Source of the DNA: Bacteroidales bacterium
GTDB taxonomy: Bacteria > Bacteroidota > Bacteroidia > Bacteroidales > JAAUTT01
Length of the DNA: 12,512 bases
Assembly (NCBI GenBank): GCA_012031335.1
Contig: JAAUTT010000046.1
Coordinates: forward strand, 1-12,512
Direction of reading: 5' to 3'
How positions within the stretch are numbered: position 1 is the first letter of the stretch; every line of letters begins with the position of its first letter. Below are positions 1 to 9,501 of this stretch, one piece after another. The notes below the pieces were generated by a model, which searched no databases, was not told where the DNA came from, and saw only the letters and a program-made list of their open reading frames with translations. The position numbers and the translations under genes are program-made.

Positions 1-1604
1 TATATGATAAAGTAAAGTATTATTTGAATTTTAAAATCATCAGAAAATATTTTATTGATTATAGCTTTCTGAGAAGGTTTTAGTTTATAGATCATGTCAC
101 CGGGTATGGTGAATTTATTAAAGGGAATACCCATTGTTCTTCTGAAAACGCCAAAAGTACTTGGTTTCTCATCCGCAGGTGGAAAAGGATTTCGCAGCCA
201 GTCCCACATCTGATTTTCAGAATCTAATTCTTCCTGTCCTGTTATTAGATTCAATCCTCTATTTCCTTCTCTTTGCCACTGGCTTAAATCGTCACCAAGT
301 ACGAAATCATTTCCTTGAGAAAGAATAAATAATAAATCCCAGGCCTCAATTGGATGAATTTGAACTGGTGTTGCTGTGGCTAACAACATACTTTTTGTTC
401 TTTTTGCAATTTCCAATAAAAAAGACATCAGATTATTAGGCTGGGGATTATTGTTTTCTTTTGATTTGCCTATATTTTTACGTCTGGCTCTATGTGACTC
501 ATCAACAATGATACATTCATAATTTAGTTTTAAAAGATGTTCACTTATTTTTTCTTTTGATCTAACAATTAAACCTTGCGAAATAATACCTACTCGCCTT
601 GGACATTTACAAAAAGCTATTTCGTCTTTAAAGGGATATTCAATTTTATTTTCATCAACCCAGCATTTACCATTCCAAACTGCTGAGGGCATATCGAGCA
701 AAGTAATTAGTTCATCTTGCCACTGCCAAAGTAATGTTTTGGGAGCTATAACCAAAATAGGTTTATCCCCTTCAAGGGCCATTAATAATGCAGATAACGC
801 TAATTGAATAGTTTTACCAAGTCCCACCATATCGGCTAAAACATATCTGGCACCTAAACCTTTCTTATGAGCATTATATGCTAAATCGACAAAATACTTC
901 TGATGTTCCCATAGACCAAATTCTTTTCGATATACAGGGCTTTCAATTACTGCTGAAGCCGGAGTATCCGTATTACGCCATTCTGTTATATCATATATTA
1001 TTTTTCTTTCTGCTATACGCTTTATATCCTCAATAATAAATTTTGTAAGTGGCCTGGCTAGCGGATGTTCCCATAACGATATAAATTCATTCTGTACCCA
1101 ATTTATTGCCGCACTATCATCATCTACCCAGACAATTTCATAGTTTCCACCTTTTCCCCAACCTTTGTATGTCTCGTTCATACTCCCCATAAAGGCAATT
1201 TTTTTGCCGTCCATCTTAGTAATAACACCGGCCTTCCCATGTATTAAACCAAATACATCGTTAGGTAATACTCTAACTTCAATTTTATCTGTGATTAAGT
1301 ATTGATAAAGGCGTTTTAATCTATCAGGGATATTAACTAATTCTTCTTCGGGTTTTCCATCGCACCATTCTAATTTCATTGCCTGAGGTTGGTCCTTTAT
1401 AAATTTCACATCATCAACCTGTAATTGAGAATTACAAATAATACGAACCTTTCCTTGCATTTGGTCTAAATATTCACCTGCAATTTCTATAATTGAACTA
1501 CTAAAATAACCCGCTATACGATCATAACTCACCGCATTTTGGAGTGCTTTTTTAAAGAATGTTTCTCCAAGATTATTTACCCGGGAAGAAAAACGATTAA
1601 TCAT
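1..1604 (-). CDS. PLD-SNF2 helicase (C-terminal part missing, runs off left edge)
   Basis: This is an SNF2-family superfamily-2 helicase/translocase with an N-terminal phospholipase-D-like module; 534 codons are visible and the frame is uninterrupted to the window edge. Residues 1 to about 170 resemble the PLD-like domain of such helicases, with an HGK (H122, K124) motif followed by an acidic turn and FMGSMNET. The helicase core follows: motif I ADMVGLGKT near 257-265, a DExx-box DESH at 368-371 and motif III TATP at 410-413. The second RecA lobe with motifs V and VI lies outside the window. The start is ATG at 1604, only 3 bases after the methyltransferase stop, so it is probably translationally coupled. 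In the related cassette this protein is thought to translocate on DNA and, through PLD, possibly cut it. The nuclease role is inferred: only one HxK motif is seen, and PLD enzymes usually need two, from one chain or a dimer. Confidence 0.9.
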   Translation of the reverse strand, partial: MINRFSSRVNNLGETFFKKALQNAVSYDRIAGYFSSSIIEIAGEYLDQMQGKVRIICNSQLQVDDVKFIKDQPQAMKLEWCDGKPEEELVNIPDRLKRLYQYLITDKIEVRVLPNDVFGLIHGKAGVITKMDGKKIAFMGSMNETYKGWGKGGNYEIVWVDDDSAAINWVQNEFISLWEHPLARPLTKFIIEDIKRIAERKIIYDITEWRNTDTPASAVIESPVYRKEFGLWEHQKYFVDLAYNAHKKGLGARYVLADMVGLGKTIQLALSALLMALEGDKPILVIAPKTLLWQWQDELITLLDMPSAVWNGKCWVDENKIEYPFKDEIAFCKCPRRVGIISQGLIVRSKEKISEHLLKLNYECIIVDESHRARRKNIGKSKENNNPQPNNLMSFLLEIAKRTKSMLLATATPVQIHPIEAWDLLFILSQGNDFVLGDDLSQWQREGNRGLNLITGQEELDSENQMWDWLRNPFPPADEKPSTFGVFRRTMGIPFNKFTIPGDMIYKLKPSQKAIINKIFSDDFKIQIILYFII

Positions 1605-1607
1605 ATT

Positions 1608-4600
1608 CTAGACTCCGTCATTACTTATCAGTTCAATTAAATATTTGGCATATAAAGCAGGACTATTCCAGTGCTCCATATGGTCAATATGTTCAGTAGT
1701 ACTTAAATATCTGAGTAATTCAATAATTAGAGTACGTTTTTGCCAATATTCTGCCAGATTCAATTTCATTTTTTAACCAGGCTTTTCCTGCCTGCGCATT
1801 TTGTTCTTTTTCACTTTGTGCTAAAGCCATAAAAATATGGCGCAAAATTGAATTACTAAATGTATCTGTTCCTTTTAATCCACGATTTCCAAATTCCGTT
1901 GGTGTTTTAAATCTTACATTATTCGCTTTTGTGCTCGCCAATAAATTTTTAAAATCTTTTACTCCGAAGCCTCTTGCCATTTCCTGGTAAGCCCCTAATT
2001 GGTAAAACATTACTCTTTTCCAATTCAATACCTTTAATTATAAATCTTTCCTCCGGACTGAGATTTTTCCAAATATAATTATCAAATGATTGTGGTATTA
2101 AATAATCGTAAGCTGTCCTTATCGCATTATTTATTATTGATTCGACTGGGCCAATGGTTTTACCATCCCGGGGTTTACTTAGCTCGTATTCAACATCAAT
2201 ATCTCCAATTTTTTGATAACTGGTAAGTATTTTTAATGTTGCAGCATAAGCTGCCAACAAATAATCTGCATCACTAAAGTTAGGGTCTTCTTTATCTTCC
2301 AAACTTCGCATACTGTCTATTTGCCGTTTTACCTCTTCCTGAATCTCATATGTAATTTCATCTATAAAAGCAGTTGCTCCTGTTTTCAGTTTTCGAAGTA
2401 TCCAATATAACCGTTCCTTTAACATAATTTCCCTCTTTTAACCCCCACTTTCAGTTTCAGTAGCTAATATTCCATGCATTAGTAACATGTAATCCGGCAC
2501 ACCATAAAATAAGAGTTAGGTCTGCCCATACTGAGGGGTCTTGATGGGTAAACATTACAACCTGCATTCCGTTATCAGGCATGTGATTTGTGAGATTGGT
2601 GTATATCTCAATCATACTTTTATTGAAATTTTCACCAGTCCCTTTTACTGCTAAAACCCTTTTGCAATCAGAATACCATTCTGGAAATATTTTTTCAATA
2701 AATTTCTTATTCCATGCTAAAAAGAATTCTGTTAATTCATGATAGTTTACAGCGTCAGCATATGGTGGGTCAGTTACCCAGAAATCCGACTTTTCCTCTA
2801 AAATTCTAGCATCAATAGTTTCAACAACGTTATTTATTGGAAAATTATGTCCTTGCACATCTATCATATATGAACTATAACATGCGGAAAGTCCTCTACA
2901 AGGAAAATTAAAAAGTGTATTAAGTGCTTGATTATAAAAAGTATTATTGCTTTTATCGAATTCAGAATTCCATCTTGTTAGTTTTGAATTATAATCAGCA
3001 GTTGTTCCAACTCCAAGTTTGTTAAAGACAAGCTCATCCTTATTTGAAGATAAGTGTTCTACGACTTCAGAAAATAAACCTAAAATAAAAAGTTGACGGG
3101 GATTAAAAAGATGATGCCAATGAGTCCAACCTTTCTCATATTTTGGTTGATTAGTATTATCTCCTTCTTCAATTTTTATAGAAGGTATAAAACCTTTTTC
3201 TACCCATTCTGAAAACTTACTTTTTAAAAGTTCTATGATTTTAATTTCATTATCTAAATCACTTTTACTTGGTGCAACATAATGTACCTTCCCATAAGTC
3301 GCATCTGTTGCAGGACCAGGTTTTTATAAAATTTCAAACGCTCTTTTCCTTTTTTTAATTCAATATACTTAATACAAATCAATCTTTCAGTATATATATC
3401 AGTAGGATTTGGATAAAATCATTTTCATCCCATTTCTTAAATCGTTGGGAGTACTGTAGCGATATTGACTGCTAGTCAAATCAGACCTATCTTTCCTGAT
3501 TAAAGGAATTGGAATTTTGCAATTACAATTAGGACATCTCACATCGTAATCAAAAATAGTACCTTCAGATGAGGCTTTTTTAAATTCAACATCTGAAACG
3601 TTTGAATGTATTAAAACATCATAATTATTATTTTTTTCGTTTTTTATTAATTCAATTATAGCTTTTTCTCTTTTGCTAATAATCATCGATGGTAAAATTG
3701 GAATAGTTATTTACATTCCAAACATTTTGTCTCATTGCAATAGAGATAGTATTTCCCTATCCAATCCTGTTCATTTTTTTCAATTCCATATTCTTCAACC
3801 TGTCTTACAACTTCATCAAAAACTTTTTCCTGAAATTCCTTTAATTTTTTTATCTGATCATTGGTAAACTTAAAATATTCAAACTAGCCCAGGTAAGTAA
3901 ACCTGCTAAAGGATTTAAATCACTTGCATATGTTTTAAGACCTAAACGGGCAGCTTCGAAAGGAATACTACCTCCTCCTGAAAAACAATCTCCTACAGTA
4001 GGTATATACCCAAATTTCTTAACTCCTAATTCTTGAAATAACTCTGAAATAGTTTTTGAATTAGTTCCAAGATGCTGGTTTATTTCTTTCCAAGATTCCT
4101 CATCATTCAATTCAGTTTCTTCTGACCTTAAGCAAAAATCTATTCTTTCATCATAACCTAAACGGTCAAAAGCTATTCTTGTGGCAGTTTCTTTTTCCTT
4201 TTTTGATAAACTCTTTTTCCAGCATAAGTTTGAAAGTTCCTTTTTTACTGCTTGTTTTATTAATTTATCGGGTTCCCCATTACCCTCAGTAAATAAATCA
4301 ATTGGAACTTCAAAATAATTTTTAAGTTCATTAAAAGTTAAATTTTCGATGATTACTTTATCCGGCATAGGTTTATTTTTCCTTTTCCATATGCCATCAG
4401 CATCCATCATTAAAAATTTTGAGAAAAATTTCACGATCCTTAATTGGATCATCAGTTGCAGGCATTAATAAACCAAGTATTGTAGCCCGCACTAAAATTA
4501 GCGGTTTACGTCCCCACCATTTCCCTAATCCTGTTAATGTTTGGCTCTGGCCGGCTTTACGTTCCTTATAGCTTTCTTTTGAAATTTTACTTACCGGAAA

Positions 4601-4633
4601 TTGAACTTCTATAAATGATAATTGATCAGTCAT
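1608..4633 (-). CDS. DUF1156 (COG1743) adenine-specific DNA methyltransferase with Zn-ribbon; frame broken by about 11 indels
   Basis: The reconstructed protein has about 1,008 residues, normal for DUF1156/COG1743 N6-adenine methyltransferases. The N-terminus carries the DUF1156 signature KWWGRKPL (residues 37-44). The SAM-binding motif I is DCFSGGGS (3990-3967, residue about 215), followed by ASDLNPLA. A Zn-ribbon comes next: CNETKCLEC (about 3750-3715), then CPNCNC (about 3540-3523). The catalytic motif IV DPPY lies at 2771-2760, near residue 620. The C-terminal part reads through AYAATLKILT and QLGAYQEMARGFGV to the TAG stop at 1608-1610. As read, the frame breaks near 4412-4416, 3861-3869, 3710-3712, 3433-3435, 3415-3418, 3321-3325, 2465, 2440-2446, 2402-2403, 2004-2007 and 1737-1741, all by single-base indels. 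The start is ATG at 4633, overlapping the DUF3780 stop as ATGA. The predicted role is to methylate adenine in host DNA as the self mark; the target sequence is unknown. I am sure of the family, but not that the gene is intact. Confidence 0.88.
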
Positions 4634-5258
4634 TCTTCTTTTTTATAAAGTCCTATGGAATCGTTAATATATTGATCGAAAATATTACGTTGTTGATTTT
4701 GTTCAATTATAGGATTTTCGGTCAATGCATACCTGACTGCAGTTCGCCAGCCATACTTAGAATTAGCATCTCCTGTACTGGCATTTGTCATAGTATAAAG
4801 CCACCAGCGTTCTTCAGGCTTTAATCCCTGCCAATTTCTTATTGCAGTAGGAATTGATCTTATTTCACAATCTTCAATTGCCCAACAAAGAAGTGTCAGT
4901 TCTTTTCCAAGTAACCTTTGTACAGCTGTTTGTCCAATTTTCCACGTTGAAGATTTCATCCCAAATTCTCTCAAGCGTTGATTAAATTCAACCCTAAGAG
5001 CATTTTCAATTTCATTCCACTTGTTCCTGGATAATTCACATTTAAGCCTGTCAAATCTATGATCAATTTTTTGTTCAGGTTCATCGAATAATGATAAATT
5101 GCCACTTAACATTTCTGAATGTTCATCTTCAGTACCCCATTCAAACCGTTCATAAATTAATACTTTTGAGTTTGCTGTTTTGGGTATAATAATTAAAAAT
5201 GATGTTTAGACTCATTTGGAATGAATCCAAAACCTATATGTTCTTTAAATTTAGCCAT
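4630..5258 (-). CDS. DUF3780 family protein; one frameshift near residue 22
   Basis: This is a protein of about 209 residues recognised as DUF3780, an accessory family found almost only between DUF499 and DUF1156 genes; its biochemical role is not known. The N-terminus reads MAKFKEHIGFGFIPNESKHHF and then hits a stop, because one T is missing from the run at 5195-5199 (read as A on the plus strand). Adding it gives LIIIPKTANSKVLIYERFEWG, which joins directly to the long open part starting at 5112. The family-typical segment NWQGLKPEERWWLYTMT lies at about residues 142-158, followed by GWRTAVRYAL. ATG at 5258 is preferred over the internal ATG at 5112 because it sits 8 bases after the DUF499 stop and the extra 48 residues look conserved. 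No catalytic motif is evident. It overlaps the methyltransferase start by 4 bases, so it probably acts as a partner or scaffold of that enzyme or of DUF499. Confidence 0.82.
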
Positions 5259-5266
5259 TTAAATTC

Positions 5267-8200
5267 TCACTGAATTATTTCATCTTGTTTGAAATTACTT
5301 AATTGCATGTGTTTTTCTGCAATCCAATCTTCAAAATCTTGTCCTGTGGCGAAAAGTATACCTGGTATTTGAAGAGTAGTTTCAAATTCACCATCAACAT
5401 TTATCGATGATCTCATAAAATCAATATGATTTTCCAATACAATTTTGGACAATATAAGGTTTTCATCGAAATTTGTATTCGACCAATAGTTTTTCCCGTT
5501 TAAGCAGAAATCAAAATTCATTATTACACCTTTGAATGAAGCATTATGCTTATGGAATAATTCGAGTTCTTCAAAGGTGTTTTTATTACTATTAGTTTTA
5601 TAGTTTCCCTTTTTTTGATATATAAGTGGTTTCTTTTTATCGATGATTATTCCTTCAGGTTTGGACCAGTTAATTGGAATTTCAAGTTTTTCACTATAAA
5701 TTCCTTTCTTTTCCGCAATGGCCAATACAAATTTTGTATTCTTTGGAATAATAAAGTCTCCGGCATAAACTGCTCCATTGGTTTTTGGATCAGATCCATC
5801 AGTAGTATAAAATATCTTAGCATCTTTGCTGAAGCTTCAAGAACATTTTTTCTCATCATGTGCATCGTAAGGTCTGTAACGTAGACTTAACTTATTAGTC
5901 CATTTATACGATCTTCCGGTTTCATGTGCTCCTTTACTATCAACACACTGGAAGTATACCACCATTTCACTTGTTGGCCAATTATTAAAATCAGTTATTT
6001 TATCAGATGTACCAGATGGCTCTTTATCAAATTCATAATAGACAATATCTCCAAATTTTGGAAGTATTTTTAATACAGCATCACTTTTGTTTTTATCAGC
6101 CCAGGTAGCTTGAACTGTAACTGAAGTATCTTCCTTTGGTGGATTTTTCTGAATATAATTACCAACTTGATACCAAATCCCGGTTCTTAGGCAATAATCA
6201 ATCAATTCGTCCAGCGCTTTTGGATGATGCCATTGCCAGGCAGGATTCGACGCAGCCCTGCTTTTTAAATCTTCCCTTCGCATTTCATCCAAAGTAAACA
6301 ACCGCTGCAGGCATTTTTCTTTGAAACTTTGACTCTTTGGATCTTCCGAAGTGAATTTATGACGATCAGTCAATACTTTTTTAACCTGATCTTCACCATT
6401 ATAATCATTTCCTTTAAAGTCCATCAAGAATTCAGCATCTACTAATTTGTCTTGTCCCTTAAACTGAAAAGGATAGTATAATTTAACAAAAGTTTCTCTG
6501 GCTGCTGATAAAAATCCTTGTCCTATTTTAATTTCTCTATCAGTTGCCAGTTCATATTGTGGATTATTTTCAGGTACCCGGTCACTTTTAAAATTGGCAA
6601 TTATACGCTTTATAGCTTTAAATTCTTTAGCTCTTCGCAATAGGTTATCCATTGTATTTCTGTCCCCTGTTAAAAACATAATTCTGTTTTTATACTGGGC
6701 ATCTTCATATAACCTAAGCAAATCAGGATTAAGACCAGGAGTTGAAACATTTGGTTCGAATAGAACTAAAAGATTTTTCTCTTCATCAAGTTTGATCAGA
6801 TCAATTGGCGGAAAACCAAACTTTTGATAGCAATCATTAGCTAACGTTTTAAATTTCCCTTCTAAGAAGGTTCTGATTTCTAATTTTGCGTTATCATCAT
6901 CATACCCGTCAACAAGGCTATTCAATTCGGCGCTAAGATTTCGTACATTCTGAAAATGGAGTCTCCCATCCTTATCGGGGTGAATATACCAGGATTGATT
7001 CAAAAACTCTTCTAAAGCATTTCGATAAGATGTAATGTCTTTATCGGGTTCAGCTAAATAACCTACTAACTCATTATGCGTTAATCCTAATAGTGCATTT
7101 GGCACATCAGCTAAAGAAGCTATTAATAGTAATTTAGCAATTTGTGAAATAAAATCAATTTTAAATTGATCATCGATAATTTCTGCAGTTGCACGTCCTT
7201 CATTGGCAATATCCTTACTTATTGCATTTACGAGAGATGGTTTAATTTGTGATATTGTAGTATTTATATTTGAATCATTAAGATCAATATCATACGCATT
7301 AATGAGATAATGTTTTTCAGCTGCACCGGAATTCCACATGGAAATAACGATTTTACGCATTAATCGAATTAAATCTCGTGTTTGCTGAAAATTTTGATTC
7401 TCTTTAAATCGTTCATAAAGCTCTCTGATGCAAGGATGAAAAGGATAAGATTCCTTTATTCCTGTGAAGATTTTATCTGGATTTACATTAGTAAAATTGA
7501 GATTTTTTGCTTCTTCAATCTTGGTTCTGTAAGCAATTGCAATTTCATTAATTTCATTTTTATCTGGTAATTGAGAAAATAGTTTAATTCTCAAAATATC
7601 ATATATTTCATCTGAAGAACTGCTTACCGGTTGAATATCCAGTGCAAAGCGATTTACCTCACTGTCAAGATTTGCAAAAGATGATTGTAATAACCTTGTA
7701 CCACTTTGATATGCTGCTTTAAGATCTGATATTACAATTAAAATATTATTTAATTCTGGCCGGTTTAAAGCATTGAAAAGATTTGCTAAGGCTGTTGTAG
7801 AAACAATAGAAAGATCACCTGAGCCCACAGTCAATGGTTTTGCGTTTTCTAAATTAGGGAGGCAACTCATCAAATAAAATTAGCTTAGGCTCTCCTTTAA
7901 GCATATTTATCCATTCACTTTGCCCGGGAGCTTTTAATCCACCCTCCCATAAAGATTTAAATTCGGTTTCTTTTCCAAGTTGACGAGCTAATTCTCCCCA
8001 TATACCGTTTGGAATATTGCTTTCCCTTCCTGAAAAAGCAAGGACCATTACTTCACCTAATCCTTCATCTTTATATTCTGAGCCGATTACCTTTTACGAA
8101 TATTTGGATGCTTTGCAGCGAGTCCTAATGAAATCATATTATGGGTTTTCCAACCATCCCATACTTTGTGTAAGTTTTATTAAACTCTGTTGACTTTTAC

Positions 8201-8372
8201 CTTTAAACCTTTCAAATGCAGTTTTCAAAAGGACTTCCATACCTTGTGTTTTATGACTGGTCTCAAAAAACAAGTTGGGGTCAATTTGATTTTCGATTAG
8301 ATTATTAATATCCTGAACATCATTGTCATTTTGAAAATTTCTCGGAATACAAAGCTTTTTTAAAGGTTTCAT
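5267..8372 (-). CDS. DUF499 (COG1483) large AAA+-type ATPase; about five indels as read
   Basis: The reconstructed protein has about 1,035 residues, a normal length for DUF499. The N-terminus reads MKPLKKLCIPRNF, then NLFFETSHKTQGMEVLL. The P-loop should follow LTQSM, but this region (8144-8158) is scrambled as read and gives GWLENP and a stop. The downstream THNMISLGLAAKHP is family-typical. The Walker B segment LILFDELPPYLENA (near 7890-7845) is restored by removing one base at 7854-7855. A 2-kb stretch from 7850 to 5850 is uninterrupted. The C-terminus, after two offsetting indels at 5846-5851 and 5825-5827, continues through KIFYTTDGSDP, a chitobiase/hexosaminidase C-terminal-like beta domain, to a TGA at 5267-5269. 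DUF499 ATPases accompany DUF1156 methyltransferases and are thought to be the energy-using core of the system, but their activity is unproven. ATG at 8372 is the only plausible start. The gene begins 45 bases after the DUF5655 gene. Confidence 0.87.
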
Positions 8373-8397
8373 TAGATATACTTTACAATTAATAAAA

Positions 8398-8418
8398 ATT
8401 ACATAATTAATATGTAAT
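8398..8418 (-). terminator. A/T-rich hairpin between the DUF5655 and DUF499 genes
   Basis: ATTACATA (8398-8405) and TATGTAAT (8411-8418) are perfect 8-bp inverted arms around a 5-base loop, beginning at the DUF5655 stop. On the minus strand a TTTTTATT tail follows, as in a rho-independent terminator, but the stem has a single G-C pair, so it would be weak. It sits 26 bases before the DUF499 ATG and could instead be an operator for the core operon. Confidence 0.3.
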
Positions 8419-9331
8419 TATTTTTTGTTTTTCTTATATGATTGCTTTATCAAAGACATAACATAGTCTATGTTTTCATCATCTTTTACTTGTAATTCAT
8501 AATCACCATTCCCCCAATGTCCAATATTCGCAACGTCACGGGCAAGGTCCTTTGGGTCATCAAGTTCACCTTTAAATAAATTAATCCAAATTTTTAATGC
8601 CTTTTTTTGAATATGAACATCAACAATATTCTTATTTCCAACAAAAGCAATATATTTTTTGTTGGTTTTATCTCAATACCATCAAGATTCAAAATCAATC
8701 CGCGTAATTTTTCAAATAACTCAATAATATCATCATCTCCCTGTTCAATATGTTCTCTTTCAGTATAAACTTTAATTTCTTTATTTACTACCTCAACTGT
8801 TTCATCTTGTCTTGAAATTGCATTTATACTTTCCCTTGCTCCTGATGTTTTTACCTGTTTATAAATGACAGTATTGTTATTGTATCTAGTAACCTCCCAT
8901 AATTCTATCGGTAAGTCTTTAAAATTAATTGCCTCTCTTTGATAGGTTGTAAAATATGGAGATACAAAAATTACTTTTGATTGGGACCAATCAACATCAC
9001 TTCTTTTTAAGATATTATCCATATTGTCATTATATTCAAGAATAAAATCGGCTTTGTTATTAAGCATTAACGACAAATATGCATATCCCTGATCTATAAC
9101 ACTAAAATTCTTATCACGTTTATATTCAATAATTACAAAATTTTGGGAATTATCATCATATGCAAGAGAATCAATTCGGAAATTTCCAATTATGAATTCA
9201 GATCTAACTAATGTCAATCCAAAAACAGTTTTTAAATTATCTTCTGTTAAACATTGTATCTCTTTTTCTAACTTAAAAGGATTTTCTTTAACAGTGGTTA
9301 ATATTCCTTTGTCAATTTTGTATAAACTCAT
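8418..9331 (-). CDS. DUF5655 protein with NucS/PD-(D/E)XK-like N-terminal domain; one frameshift near the C-terminus
   Basis: This protein of about 304 residues belongs to a family common in Bacteroidota near restriction-modification genes. The N-terminal two thirds carry a PD-(D/E)XK pattern: FRIDSLAYDD supplies the Asp (near residue 54) and FVIIEYKRD supplies the Glu-x-Lys (near 69-71), followed by DQGYAYLSLMLNNKADFILEY. The C-terminal DUF5655 domain follows KTSGARESINAISRQDETVE. As read, the frame shifts at a run of six T (8655-8660 on the plus strand) and ends early at 8594. One extra base restores KKYIAFVGNKNIVDVHIQKK through to ARDVANIGHWGNGDYELQV and a TAA at 8418-8420. ATG at 9331 is used, with no strong Shine-Dalgarno. 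It probably cuts or binds DNA, and the ExK pattern suggests a metal-dependent nuclease, but family members lack a settled substrate. It may be a stand-alone defence gene rather than part of the core operon. Confidence 0.85.
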
Positions 9332-9501
9332 GATGGTAAAATAAAGAAAAAGATCATCAACTTTTCATTTACTACACATCATAAAATTAATTTTTTTTAT
9401 CCAATCACGATAAAAATCAATTTAAATAAATAAGAATCAAATGAAATTCAGATAAAAAACAATTAACAAATAATATTTGGGGTTACAGGAAAAAGGTACT
9501 T
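9332..9501. other. Intergenic gap between HerA and DUF5655
   Basis: This is 170 bases of A/T-rich sequence with T and A runs. I see no convincing promoter, hairpin terminator or coding frame in it, although it presumably holds the DUF5655 promoter because the gap is much larger than those within the core operon. Confidence 0.4.

Noticed and set aside
3673..3867. Plus-strand open frames (also 4615-4824, 5615-5884, 6594-6827, 7382-7570, 10078-10260)
   Set aside because: All lie antisense inside clearly recognised minus-strand genes, are short, and have no family resemblance.
5647..5865. Minus-strand 72-residue open frame
   Set aside because: It overlaps the DUF499 C-terminus in a different frame; only the few codons between two indels belong to the real protein, and the family-like IFYTTDGSDP frame is elsewhere.
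1..8372. Assignment to BREX, DISARM or Dnd
   Set aside because: No PglZ, BrxC, DrmA/DrmB (DUF1998) or DndCDE-like protein is visible; the DUF499-DUF3780-DUF1156 set is a different cassette.
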